64,000 nt of DNA, from positions 54,865,108 through 54,929,107 of the forward strand of contig NC_043957.1 of assembly GCF_902148855.1 (NCBI RefSeq), read 5' to 3'. Of the stretch, positions 49,137 through 60,813 are shown in pieces. The position numbers were made by a program, and so were the translations under genes. The stretch is from Sphaeramia orbicularis (taxonomy: Eukaryota > Chordata > Actinopteri > Kurtiformes > Apogonidae). Within the stretch, counting starts at the first letter, position 1. Each line of letters begins with the position of its first letter. The notes under the pieces were generated by a model, which was given only the letters and a program-made list of their open reading frames with translations, was not told the DNA's origin and did not search any database.

Positions 49137-51543
49137 GCAGTATAATTAGACACTATAAATTGAAACATGGACATTATAGCAGGTCTTGTCCCTTACCTTG
49201 CATCTACACTGACTGTGTTTGCTCTTTTAAGACACAAGTAGCTCTCAAGAATCATTTACTTAAGCATGAAACAGTGACTGGTCGACCTCAAGATGCTGTG
49301 GCTCATGAAAGTAGCACTGTGACATATAGACTGCATTGTGAACAATGTGAGTTTTCAGAGTCATGTACACTTAAAGATTATTTTGTTCATCTATGAGTCC
49401 ATTTGAAAAATAAGGAAACTTTGAAGTGCCCTTTTCAGCACTGTTTTTTTTAAGTCAGATATGTATTCCACATATACAGTACATAGAAGTAGATATCATA
49501 GTGGTTGTGTGTTAAAGGATTTGAGACCTGAGTTAATTCATGATCTACCAGCAACACCTAGTAAAGAATGAGATGTTAGAACACCAATAGACATTGATGT
49601 CACTCAAGATGATGTCTTGGAAGAAGAAGAGTTAGAAGATGTTAATGGAGAGTCAATCAAGCACAGACTTGTGTCCTTTTTCCTGCGTGTGCAGACAATC
49701 CTGCATGTATCTAAGTCAGCTACACAGGAAATAGTTGAATCACTCTATGACATCGGTACTTTAGCTGGAGAGCGCACAAAGAAATCCATTGAAAATGTGT
49801 TAAGGGAGCACAACTGTAACTCTGAAGGCCCCTTCTTGGCGTTATTAACAAAGGTCATTCAGGAAACGAATCCACTTGGTTTTCTGTCAAGGAGTGGTCC
49901 ATTTGGCACTGATCACAGAAGATCACGTACTTTCAAAGATAATTTTCCAGTCATTGAGCCAGTAGAGTATTATTTGGGTGCAGATAAGAAAAAAAGCTTT
50001 GTACATGTGCCCATACTTCATGTGATAACTGAATTGCTGAGTAGGAATGATGTCCTTGACAAAGTGTTGGTAGAAGAATCTTTTGTTAATTCACAGTCTG
50101 GCGAATTCAAGTCATTTTGTGATGGCCTGTTCTTCAAAGAAAATCCACTTCTCTCCAGAGATGAGTTATCAGTAGCTGTTGGTTTGTATATAGATGAATT
50201 TGTAGTACCTCCAGAAAGAAAAATAGAGCGTGTTCTGTTTATTGGGTAATAACAAATCTACCAATCAAATATCGATCTGCCCTGTCATCTATTTACCTTG
50301 CAGTTTTGTTTAAGAGTGCTGATTTAAAAAAACTTTGGTTATGGTATTGTTCTAGATGCTCTTTTAAAAGATATACAAATGCTTGAAAACCGAGGTATTT
50401 TTATCCAGGGGCTGGGGGCAAATGTTAAAGGTACTGTGGCTTTTTTCTCTGCTGAGAACTTAGGAGCGCATTCTCTCACTGGTTTTCAACATGACACCGA
50501 GCTCCAAAGTCTTCTTGAATCTCTGGATTCTGAAGTAAGTGAATAGTAAACACAACAGCCATGTTTGGTGTGATAAAATGTTTGGAAAAATGTACTGATT
50601 TCTGAGACCATTGTGTCATATAATCATCTGTTTAGAGTCTGTTTTTACATATAGAGCTTTTCAGATTTTTTTTTCAGAATATCAAATTTTTAGTCAAGCC
50701 TGACGTGCCTGCCAAATTTCTACTCAGCCTTATTGTTCTTAAGTATTTATGACATTTCACGCCCATCATGTTGTGGCGTCCATTGTAATGGACATGAAAA
50801 ATAAAAACATGAGTCAGCAAAATTTTTTTTTTTAAACAAGAGAGGAGCCAGAATCAGATGGATTTTTTTTTTTTTTTTGCCCAGCATAAAAAATGCAGGT
50901 CTGAAGGGGCTAAGAGATTTATGCAAAAAACAGAAAAAAATGTTATCTGTTAATGTTATGTTTTTATGTATATATATCTATGTATAATTATATATATGGC
51001 CTTAAAGATCAAATGCCTGTTTTGACTGTTTTGATGGTGTTGCAGGAGTCCAACCAGAACAGGAGATCCACAGCACTTCTTGGACTTCCATTCACCTTAA
51101 AAGAGGAACCCTCAAAGTTCTTCAGGTTCTCAGAGGTGTGGTTGAAACTCACAGTGTTGATGTAATGTGTGACATACTTGATGTTGAGATTTATATACTT
51201 TACCTTGAAAAGGCCCCACTAGAATGTGTAGTGGTGGTCTGCACAGTTCCATCTCTGGCTGTGTTTTGTCAGAAGAAAGAACCACAACAAAACACATTCA
51301 GAGGGAGGGAACTCTGCAGAACTACACCATCAGCAAATAGGATCTTTATGAATGCTCAGGGTATACACATTGTATTTTCTTCAATACTTCAGACCACTGA
51401 CGTTGTGGAGGTACCAGCAGTGATAAAAGGAGTGAATGTTGGCCTACTGATCACCATAGCAAAAAATTCAGAGATGACTGCCCCATCAAAGAACATTGTG
51501 GATGTTGCCGTAATCCTGGAGGAGCACATCGTTTTATGTGAGT
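49137..51543 (+). pseudogene. Decayed gene of a fish multicopy family with C2H2 fingers
   Basis: Starts with two C2H2-like fingers (CIYTDCVCSFKTQVALKNHL and CEQCEFSESCTLKDYFVHL). Several stops precede the longest open part at 49617-50249, which reads LVSFFLRVQTILHVSKSATQ, EPVEYYLGADKKKSFVHVPI and SFCDGLFFKENPLLSRDELS. Past 50249 the family continues as TNLPIKYRSALSSIYLAVLF and, after a frame change, VKGTVAFFSAENLGAHSLTG. A GT donor lies at about 50533. A later exon from 51043 keeps an open frame to KNIVDVAVILEEHIVLCE, where the 5S array begins. I recall this family from uncharacterised fish proteins; its function is unknown to me. Confidence 0.6.
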
Positions 51544-52069
51544 CGTGTGACCAGCAGAGGCCGTTCCTGCTGCTTCCAGTAACAGACAGTTTATCAACAA
51601 GAGAAACATTCCTGAAAAACCAAAGCTATGAGGGCGACAGACGCTGAAACCTCCCAGTCTTTGCGAAGAGGAGAAAATTGTGACTTTTCACCTTGATTGA
51701 TCTTTGTAAAGAAGATTTCTCTATGGGAACACTTTGTTTTGGTTGGTACTCTCTAAACTTGTCCTTTCTTTGGATTCATTCAGTGTGGACAAAGGAAACG
51801 TAGTGGAATTTGGAAAGGGTTTAACAGAAACAGTAAAGTCTTATGCGGGCGTCGGGGGGGGGTTTGTCTTGACTGATTTTGGCTGGGAAGGGGGCAAACG
51901 GCTGAAGCCGCAAAAGCACCACCCTTTCCTTCACGTGTCTTTCCTTTCCACGCATCCAGACTTTTGGTCCCTGTCTCCCTCTGAGTTTTGGAGTCAATCA
52001 GTGGATCTTTTTCTCCCGTCGACGGGTGAAGCAGCGGCACCCTGTGCTGGGCACACAGAAAAGGGTGAA

Positions 52070-52188
52070 AGCTTACAGCACCTGGTATTCCCAGGCGGTC
52101 TCCTGTCCAAGTACTGACCAGGCCCGGCCCTCCTTTGCTTCCGAGATCAGACGAGTTCGGGCGTGTTCAGGGTGGTATGACCGTAAGC
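52070..52188 (-). rRNA. Diverged 5S rRNA copy, unit 1, antisense
   Basis: Starts GCTTACGGTCATACCACC and ends GGTGCTGTAAGC, full length. Differs from the plus-strand 5S at about seven sites, including the box A region (AAGCAAAGGAGGGCCG for AAGCTAAGCAGGGTCG) and box C (GGACAGGAG for GGATGGGAG). Only TTTC follows rather than TTTT, so pol III termination would be weak. Perhaps a pseudogene; the same copy is kept in every unit. Confidence 0.75.
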
Positions 52189-52554
52189 CAGGGCGGCTGT
52201 CATAGTCATCCTCTTTATAGATTTAGTCACACCCAGACAGCAGGCGTTCCACTAATTTTTCCGACATGTCAGATCTAATTCACCCAGCGTTAAAGTGGCA
52301 AAGGACACACAAAGTCATCTAAATAATCGCTAAAAGAGTCCAGGTGAACATAGCAGCCTGGAATGAATTCATCAAAAGCGTGGAACCAAGCTGGATATGG
52401 CAGTTTGTGCGTCTATTCAGTGTCTGAAGGAGGGGAATGTGGCGGTTGGATGCTTACGGCCACGGCGAAAGCAAAGTTTCACCAGGTAACCCTCAGATGC
52501 GTTGTGACACCATAGTTTTCTTCTCCTCCTGTAATGACCTCTATCTCGGTAATG

Positions 52555-53313
52555 CAGTGGCGGGCCGCACATTTCACTCCTAGGCCTTCAGTAGTGCTCT
52601 GTCTGAATCAGTCCACCCCTCAATAACTGTTTGTTGGTTCTAAAACCCATCTTATTATGCAGAAATGCAGTATGAAGAGCCGTCGCATCACAGATAGATA
52701 ACTCCTGTAGCCACAAGAAATGCCTTTACTGAACAAACAAACCCGGGGTGCACAAGTCTCCTTCTCCTGCGGCTACAGTTGCGACACACAGAAAAAGGCA
52801 TCAATAATAACCTCATAAACTTGCAATGTTATTGAGGAAAACGGCAAGATTTTACTCACCAGAAATTGATTCTTGGCAAGCCAAATCCATCCTCCTGTCT
52901 TTCCTGAAAAAGAGTTCAACTACTCTGTCGTGCAGATTATCCGTGGGGGTACCGGGGGTACCGGTCGTAGTTAATGGACTGGAAGTGACGGACAAATCCT
53001 TTTCCTGGTTGTGACCGGCTTGCTAGCTTCAGAATTGCGCGACCTTTCTTAACCACGTCCGGCTTTTCTTGAAAAGTCCGTCTTGAAAATGGCTTTGACA
53101 ATAAATCTGCAACCAAATCCATTCCTTCTCCTTCAGCCATTGTGGGTTGACAAAATAGCTACGAAACCAACACAAGTGTATTTCTGTTGGTGCAGCTTAC
53201 TACAGATGCAGTTTGCTAGCGTTGGCTACTGCGCTCTCTAACTATCCAATCAAAGGGTGTGAATACGCTGACGTTGCTGTACGCCTGCTAGAGGGCCTTG
53301 GTGTCGCCAACTC
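52555..53313 (-). mobile_element. Internally deleted hAT (ZMYM1-like) element, unit 1
   Basis: The 3' terminus CAGTGGCGGGCCGC is at 52555. On the minus strand from 53140 the transposase N-terminus reads MAEGEGMDLVADLLSKPFSR and KGFVRHFQSINYDRYPRY, then jumps to a C-terminal piece near 52885-52830 (DRVVELFF...RRMDLACQESISG in another frame). The other end, GTGTCGCCAACTC, lies at about 53301-53313; sequence beyond it differs between contexts, marking a boundary. Confidence 0.7.
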
Positions 53314-54389
53314 AAAACTTGATTGGTTGAAGCAGCAGTTTCATGGACACTTACGTTTTGCTTCACTGATCGTGAAGGCCTCCGGGCAGATTTCTTTGAC
53401 TTTGGCCCTGCCCGGCAACAAATGATGGCTGAAATGTGATTGGTTAAAGGCTTTCATATGAAAATATGTGTCTGGAAGCAGCACAACCAGGGGAAAAGCT
53501 ATGAAAGGAAGCGGACAGACCATTTGGAATCATTAGCTCCGCCAGGAGGAATTGTGATCGCTTTGCTTTGTGTATTTATTTGTTTGTTCGTTTTTTTGTT
53601 AGCAACTTTACGGGAAAACTATTACAGCCATCTTCACCAAATTTTACCCACAGATAAGCCTAGGCCCTGGGACGAACCCATGAAAATTTTGGGCCAAGTA
53701 GGCCAAAGTTCAAGGTCACAGCAAGGTCACAACATCTCCAATTTTCCTATCTCTCATCATTGAGCAATTTTGGGAAATTCATCAAAAATTCAAAACGACT
53801 CCGATTAGCCTCCAATTTGATGCACCCGTAGCTTCTAGGAAAATCTTGGATCTGGCTCGAAACTGTCCACATCCACTGTGGAAGGTGGACTCGGTGGACA
53901 TTTCAATTTAACACGGAAAATCCCACTTACGACACCTTTTTCATTATAAGTCAAGAAATATGGATTGGAATTGAATATAATTTGACATACACGGGACTGG
54001 TACCAAGCTTCAACTTCTTCTGTTGCGTGGAACAAGCTTGAAACTGTTGAATTTAAAAAGAAATAGTCGATCCACACATGCACACCGTCCGGGGTGCATC
54101 TGAACACCGTTCAGGTTTGCGTGCTCTGAACACTTGTTTAATGAAGTATTCTTGGATGAAATGTAATCAACATCAGTCTGCGATTCAAGATATTTTTGTT
54201 TAGGCCAGCAGCGAAGGCCTCGCAGGCCCTGACGGCCCACCACTGCTGTAAAGTTGCAAAGCTCTGCGCTTGGTGCAGTCAGCGTGTCGGATGTCAGAGC
54301 TTAAAGTCTTTGAGATTCCTTTGGAACCTCGCTCGCTGACATGCGGCGTTACTGAATCTCTAAAACGGGAGAGGAGGACAAAGTCCCTC

Positions 54390-54508
54390 GCTTACGGCCA
54401 TACCACCCTGAACACGCCCGATCTCGTCTGATCTCGGAAGCTAAGCAGGGTCGGGCCTGGTCAGTACTTGGATGGGAGACCGCCTGGGAATACCAGGTGC
54501 TGTAAGCT
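54390..54508 (+). rRNA. 5S rRNA gene, unit 1
   Basis: GCTTACGGCCATACCACC through GGATGGGAGACCGCC to GGTGCTGTAAGCT, 119 bases, the standard vertebrate 5S sequence with intact box A (AGCTAAGCAGGGTCG), intermediate element and box C. TTTT directly follows as pol III terminator. Its product is the 5S RNA of the large ribosomal subunit. Confidence 0.96.
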
Positions 54509-55071
54509 TTTACACTTTTCGGTGTGACCAGCAGAGGCCGTTGCTGCTGCTTCCAGTAACAGACAGTTTATCAACAAGAGAAACATTCCAATCAATTCCC
54601 TCCTGAAAAACCAAAGCTATGAGGGCGATAGACGCCGAAACCTCCCAGTCTTTGCAAAGAGGAGAAAATTGTGACTTTTCACCTCGATTGATCATTGTAA
54701 AGAAGATTTCTCTATGGGAACACTTTGTTTTGGTTGGCACTCTCTAAACTTCTCTTTTCTTTGGATTCATTCGGTGTGGACAAAGGAAACGTAGTGGAAT
54801 TTGGAAAGGGCTTAACAGAAACAGTAAAGTCTTATGCGGGCGTCGGGGGGGGGGGGGGGGGGGGGGTGTCTTGACTGATTTTGGCTGGGAAGGGGGCAAA
54901 CGGCTTAAGCCGCAACAGCACCACCCTTTCCTTCTCGTGTCTTTCCTTTCCACGCATCCAGACTTTTGGTCCCTGTCTCCCTCTGAGTTTTGGAGTCAAT
55001 CAGTGGATCTTTTTCTCCCGTCGACGGGTGAAGCAGCGGCACCCTGTGCTGGGCACACAGAAAAGGGTGAA

Positions 55072-55190
55072 AGCTTACAGCACCTGGTATTCCCAGGCGG
55101 TCTCCTGTCCAAGTACTGACCAGGCCCGGCCCTCCTTTGCTTCCGAGATCAGACGAGTTCGGGCGTGTTCAGGGTGGTATGACCGTAAGC
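55072..55190 (-). rRNA. Diverged 5S rRNA copy, unit 2, antisense
   Basis: Carries the same variant sites as the unit 1 antisense copy. Its 3' end faces the 3' end of the plus-strand 5S at 54508, with 563 bases between: a convergent pair. Confidence 0.75.
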
Positions 55191-55556
55191 CAGGGCGGCT
55201 GTCATAGTCATCCTCTTTATAGATTTAGTCACACCCAGACAGCAGGCGTTCCACTAATTTTTCCGACATGTCAGATCTAATTCACCCAGCGTTAAAGTGG
55301 CAAAGGACACACAAAGTCATCTAAATAATCGCTAAAAGAGTCCAGGTGAACATAGCAGCCTGGAATGAATTCATCAAAAGCGTGGAACCAAGCTGGATAT
55401 GGCAGTTTGTGCGTCTATTCAGTGTCTGAAGGAGGGGAATGTGGCGGTTGGACGCTTACGGCCACGGCGAAAGCAAAGTTTCACCAGGTAACCCTCAGAT
55501 GCGTTGTGACACCATGGTTTTCTTCTCCTCCTGTAATGACCTCTATCTCGGTAATG

Positions 55557-56315
55557 CAGTGGCGGACCGCACATTTCACTCCTAGGCCTTCAGTAGTGCT
55601 CTGTCTGAATCAGTCCACCCCTCAATAACTGTTTGTTGGTTCTAAAACCCATCTTATTATGCAGAAATGCAGTATGAAGAGCCGTCGCATCACAGATAGA
55701 TAACTCCTGTAGCCACAAGAAATGCCTTTACTGAACAAACAAACCCGGGGTGCACAAGTCTCCTTCTCCTGCGGCTACAGTTGCGACACACAGAAAAAGG
55801 CATCAATAATAACCTCATAAACTTGCAATGTTATTGAGGAAAACGGCAAGATTTTACTCACCAGAAATTGATTCTTGGTAAGCCAAATCCATCCTCCTGT
55901 CTTTCCTGAAAAAGAGTTCAACTACTCTGTCGTGCAGATTATCCGTGGGGGTACCGGGGGTACCGGTCGTAGTTAGTGGACTGGAAGTGACGGACAAATC
56001 CTTTTCCTGGTTGTGACCGGCTTGCTAGCTTCAGAATTGCGCGACCTTTCTTAACCACGTCCGGCTTTTCTTGAAAAGTCCGTCTTGAAAATGGCTTTGA
56101 CAATAAATCTGCAACCAAATCCATTCCTTCTCCTTCAGCCATTGTGGGTTGACAAAATAGCTACGAAACCAACACAAGTGTATTTCTGTTGGTGCAGCTT
56201 ACTACAGATGCAGTTTGCTAGCGTTGGCTACTGCGCTCTCTAACTATCCAATCAAAGGGTGTGAATACGCTGACGTTGCTGTACGCCTGCTAGAGGGCCT
56301 TGGTGTCGCCAACTC
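55557..56315 (-). mobile_element. Internally deleted hAT element, unit 2
   Basis: Copy of 52555-53313 with a few substitutions; the transposase start codon is at 56142 (minus). Confidence 0.7.
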
Positions 56316-57389
56316 AAAACTTGATTGGTTGAAGCAGCAGTTTCATGGACACTTACGTTTTGCTTCACTGATCGTGAAGGCCTCCGGGCAGATTTCTTTG
56401 ACTTTGGCCCTGCCCGGCAACAAATGATGGCTGAAATATGATTGGTTAAAGGCTTTCATATGAAAATACGTGTCTGGAAGCAGCACAACCAGGGGAAAAG
56501 CTATGAAAGGAAGCGGACAGACCATTTGGAATCATTAGCTCCGCCAGGAGGAATTGTGATCGCTTTGCTTTGTGTGTTTATTTGTTTGTTCGTTTTTTTG
56601 TTAGCAACTTTACGGGAAAACTATTACAGCCATCTTCACCAAATTTTACCCACAGATAAGCCTAGGCCCTGGGACAAACCCATGAAATTTTGGGCCAAGT
56701 AGGCCAAAGTTCAAGGTCACAGCAAGGTCACAACATCTCCAATTTTCCTATCTCTCATCATTGAGCAATTTTGGGAAATTCATCAAAAATTCAAAACGAC
56801 TCCGATTAGCCTCCAATTTGATGCACCCGTAGCTTCTAGGAAAATCTTGGATCTGGCTCGAAACTGTCCACATCCACTGTGGAAGGTGGACTCGGTGGAC
56901 ATTTCAATTTAACACGGAAAATCCCACTTACGACACCTTTTTCATTATAAGTCAAGAAATATGGATTGGAATTGAATATAATTTGACATACACGGGACTG
57001 GTACCAAGCTTCAACTTTTTCTGTTGCGTGGAACAAGCTTGAAACTGTTGAATTTAAAAAGAAATAGTCGATCCACACATGCATACCGTCCGGGGTGCAT
57101 CTGAACACCGTTCAGGTTTGCGTGCTCTGAACACTTGTTTAATGAAGTATTCTTGGATGAAATGTAATCAACATCAGTCTGCGATTCAAGATATTTTTGT
57201 TTAGGCCAGCAGCGAAGGCCTCGCAGGCCCTGACGGCCCACCACTGCTGTAAAGTTGCAAAGCTCTGCGCTTGGTGCAGTCAGCGTGTCGGATGTCAGAG
57301 CTTAAAGTCTTTGAGATTCCTTTGGAACCTCGCTCGCTGACATGCGGCGTTACTGAATCTCTAAACGGGAGAGGAGGACAAAGTCCCTC

Positions 57390-57508
57390 GCTTACGGCCA
57401 TACCACCCTGAACACGCCCGATCTCGTCTGATCTCGGAAGCTAAGCAGGGTCGGGCCTGGTCAGTACTTGGATGGGAGACCGCCTGGGAATACCAGGTGC
57501 TGTAAGCT
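57390..57508 (+). rRNA. 5S rRNA gene, unit 2
   Basis: Identical by eye to 54390-54508, with the same TTTT terminator and 5' flank. Confidence 0.96.
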
Positions 57509-58061
57509 TTTACACTTTTCGGTGTGACCAGCAGAGGCCGTTGCTGCTGCTTCCAGTAACAGACAGTTTATCAACAAGAGAAACATTCCAATCAATTCCC
57601 TCCTGAAAAACCAAAGCTATGAGGGCGATAGACGCCGAAACCTCCCAGTCTTTGCAAAGAGGAGAAAATTGTGACTTTTCACCTCGATTGGTCATTGTAA
57701 AGAAGATTTCTCTATGGGAACACTTTGTTTTGGTTGGCACTCTCTAAACTTCTCTTTTCTTTGGATTCATTCGGTGTGGACAAAGGAAACGTAGTGGAAT
57801 TTGGAAAGGGCTTAACAGAAACAGTAAAGTCTTATGCGGGCGTCGAGGGGGGGGGGTGTCTTGACTGATTTTGGCTGGGAAGGGGGCAAACGGCTTAAGC
57901 CGCAACAGCACCACCCTTTCCTTCTCGTGTCTTTCCTTTCCACGCATCCAGACTTTTGGTCCCTGTCTCCCTCTGAGTTTTGGAGTCAATCAGTGGATCT
58001 TTTTCTCCCGTCGACGGGTGAAGCAGCGGCACCCTGTGCTGGGCACACAGAAAAGGGTGAA

Positions 58062-58180
58062 AGCTTACAGCACCTGGTATTCCCAGGCAGTCTCCTGTTC
58101 AAGTACTGACCAGGCCCGACCCTCCTTTGCTTCCGAGATCAGACGAGTTCGGGCGTGTTCAGGGTGGTATGGCCGTAAGC
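58062..58180 (-). rRNA. Diverged 5S rRNA copy, unit 3, antisense
   Basis: Starts GCTTACGGCCATACCACC (here with the standard GGCCAT), keeps AAAGGAGGG in box A, and has further changes (GAACAGGAGACTGCC). It is thus a slightly different variant from units 1 and 2. Confidence 0.72.
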
Positions 58181-58546
58181 CAGGGTGGCTGTCATAGTCA
58201 CCCTCTTTATAGATTTAATCACACCCAGACAGCAGGCGTTCCAGTAATTTTTCCGACATGTCAGATCTAATTCACTCAGCGTTAAAGTGGCAAAGGACAC
58301 ACAAAGTCATCTAAATAATCGCTAAAAGAGTCCAGGTGAACATAGCAGCCTGGAATGAATTCATCAAAAGCGTGGAACCAAGCTGGATATGGCAGTTTGT
58401 GCGTCTGTTCAGTGTCTGAAGGAGGGGAATGTGGCGGTTGGACGCTTACGGCCACGGCGAAAGCAAAGTTTCACCAGGTAACCCTCAGATGCGTTGTGAC
58501 ACCATGGTTTTCTTCTCCTCCTGTAATGACCTCTATCTCGGTAATG

Positions 58547-59309
58547 CAGTGGCGGACCGCGCATTTCACTCTTAGGCCTTCAGTAGTGCTCTGTCTGAAA
58601 CAATCTACCCCTCAATAACTGTTTGTTGGTTCTGAAACCCGTCTCATTATGCAGAGATGCAGTATAAAGAGCCGTTGCATCGCAGATAGATAACTCCTGT
58701 AGCCACAAGAAATGCCTTTACTGAACAAACAAACCCGGGGTGCACAAGTCTCCTTCTCCTGCGGCTACAGCTGCGGCACACAGAAAAAAAGCATCAATAA
58801 TAACCTCATAAACTTGCAATGTTATTGAGGAAAACGGCAAGATGTTACTCACCAGAAATTGATTCTTGGTAAGCCAAATCCATCCTCCTGTCTTTCCTGA
58901 AAAAGAGTTCAACTACTCTGTCGTGCAGATTATCCGTAGGGGTACCGGGGGTACCGGTCGTAGTTAGTGGACTGGAAGTGACGGACAAATCCTTTTCCTT
59001 GTTGTGACCGGCTTGCTAGCTTCAGAATTGCGCGACCTTTCTTAACCACTTCCGGCTTGTCTTGAAAAGTCCGTCTTAAAAATGGCTTTGACAATAAATC
59101 TGCAACCAAATCTATTCCTTCTCCTCCTTCAGCCATTGTGGGTTGACAAAATAGCTACGAAACCAACACAAGTGTATTTCTGTTCGTGCAGCTCGCTACA
59201 GATGTAGTTTGCTAGCGTTGGCTACTGCGCTCTCTAACTATCCAATCATAGGGTGTGAATACGCTGACGTTGCCGTACGCCTGCTAGAGGGCCTTGGTGT
59301 CGCCAACTC
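58547..59309 (-). mobile_element. Internally deleted hAT element, unit 3
   Basis: Same structure, with the start codon at 59136 (minus) and an extra codon in the N-terminus (MAEGGEGIDLVADLLSKPFL). Confidence 0.7.
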
Positions 59310-59327
59310 AGAATCGGATTGGGTCTT

Positions 59328-59420
59328 TTTCTCCTGTCGACGGGTGAAGCAGCGGCTCCCTGTGCTGGGCACACAGAAAAGGGTCAAAGCTTACAGCACC
59401 AGGTGTTCCCAGGCAAATCC
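59328..59420 (-). repeat. Broken start of a fourth unit with a 5S fragment
   Basis: GTCTTTTTCTCCTGTCGACG to GTGCTGGGCACACAG matches 58004-58060, followed by the 3' end of an antisense 5S (59388 to about 59416), after which homology is lost. It is joined directly to the hAT end of unit 3, so about 1.6 kb is missing between. Confidence 0.75.
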
Positions 59421-59884
59421 TCCTCCAAGTCCCTATCTGACGCTTAACCGACCAAAGGTTGAGGGCTTTTGAGCACAGCCAAGCCAATGGTTGAGCGCTG
59501 TTGAGCGCCGTTTAACGTGTCCGCTGATGCGATGTTTATGTATCCCCCCCCCCAGAGGGGGCTGTCAGTGTGTTTTATGTTGTTTATCTCCTTGAGCTGA
59601 CATTATGATTAATATTCTGATATTTGCTATTCTTGAGAGATACAGACAAAAACTACAGAGAAAGAACGGTCAGACCACTTTTTTTCAAAGCAGGCTACTG
59701 GCTTTTTTTACAAGTAACCTTTATGAAAGCTGTACTATATGTGTGCATCAAATAAACTTTCAGATACAACTTTCAAATGAATTTTATTGTAGTTACACCT
59801 GTGTTTTTTTGCTTATAGTAGAAAAATGTATGACTTTTACAGCTTAATTTGCATTATATTAAATCTATGCATACTGTAGGCTAT
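59421..59884. other. Right flank of the 5S array
   Basis: Short GTTGAGCGC-type phrases at 59460-59510 and a C run at 59546-59554; otherwise AT-rich with nothing recognised. Confidence 0.35.
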
Positions 59885-60480
59885 TAAATATGAATGAATG
59901 AACGAATGAATGAAATCTTTGTTTCAAGCATGTAGACAGTGAAATCAAAACAAAAAATCAACCAAGAAAGTATAAGTACTGGTACAGAAATGATTGATAA
60001 GCAAACACACAACAAAATAAATGCATAAATAATAATAGTAAAAGTAAATAAATAAGAATAATAAGAATAATATGAAGATAAATAACACAAATGAAATGAA
60101 ATTATACATGCTCGAAAAGGAGTAGGAAGAAGTAAAAACTTATGTACTCCTACCCATATTTCTGTTCCTTATGATCATCATGTAGCAATTATCATTTTGT
60201 ATGAATATTGTTAATAATAATAACAACAACAATAAGAGTAGTGTAACAATATCACACATCCTTTTTCCTATATACACTAATATGATAATACCCATTTACA
60301 ACTTTTCCTACCAGATATTAATACCAGATATCAATAAAAATTAAAAAAGAACAAAAACAAAACAAACAAAAACACATATACATACATAACAATATTGTTT
60401 TAGATGTAAGTGATTTCACCAAAATGTTTTCCTGTGTTACTGAAAAAGATGGAAAGCACAAGGATGGATTCCATTTCTAA
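59885..60480 (-). mobile_element. LINE 3' end fragment
   Basis: Begins with an ATGAATGAATGAACGAATGA tail and includes GCTCGAAAAGGAGTAGGAAG and TACTCCTACCCATATTTC, as in the copy at 27000-27560. Confidence 0.55.
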
Positions 60481-60813
60481 CATCTGCTACATTATATCTC
60501 AATAAACTGTGCTTTTTGGATTAACCATATCTGTATTTTCCTCACCAATTTCTCAGATAACTTAATTTTTTCTATAATGTATTATACATGTGAAAGTGAT
60601 TTAATACATAGGCCAACACCATATTCAGAATACAAATTGAATCTTATCAGTGACAAATGAAATCTTATCCGTTCCGTCTAGGTAAATGAAACATAATAGA
60701 AATAATTGTATCAGTAATAGAATGTGAAGAAATATGTGTATGGAAAGAGATAATTTAAATTGGCAAGTTGTATTCTTGCATTAAAAAAAGGCAGTTTTAT
60801 TCGATCTCTGCAG

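Larger units (their letters stand above)
51545..54522. repeat. 5S rDNA composite unit 1 (about 2.98 kb)
   Basis: Begins GTGTGACCAGCAGAGGCCGT and ends just after a plus-strand 5S gene. Order: spacer, G run near 51853, 5S copy on minus strand (52070-52188), hAT remnant (52555-53313), spacer, 5S gene on plus strand (54390-54508). It lacks a 14-base segment after AAACATTCC that units 2 and 3 have. Nearly identical to unit 2 by eye. Confidence 0.92.
54523..57522. repeat. 5S rDNA composite unit 2 (3,000 bp)
   Basis: Same order as unit 1. The distance between the two plus-strand 5S genes is exactly 3,000 bases. The G run near 54846-54866 is longer here (about 21) than in the other units (about 9-10). 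Confidence 0.95.
57523..59327. repeat. 5S rDNA composite unit 3, truncated
   Basis: Follows units 1-2 closely at first, then with more substitutions after about 58180. It stops at the hAT end and lacks a plus-strand 5S gene. Confidence 0.9.

Noticed and set aside
51734-52117. Open frame overlapping the antisense 5S in each unit
   Set aside because: Its end encodes the reverse of a 5S gene; frames differ between units around the G run.
53213-53763. Open frames repeated in the 5S units (for example at 53213-53425 and 53440-53763)
   Set aside because: They are conserved only because the units are near-identical; no family, and they cover the hAT end and spacer.
54010-54243. Minus-strand 77-codon frame in the spacer of units 1 and 2
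   Set aside because: No recognisable domain, no splice context, conserved only by array identity.
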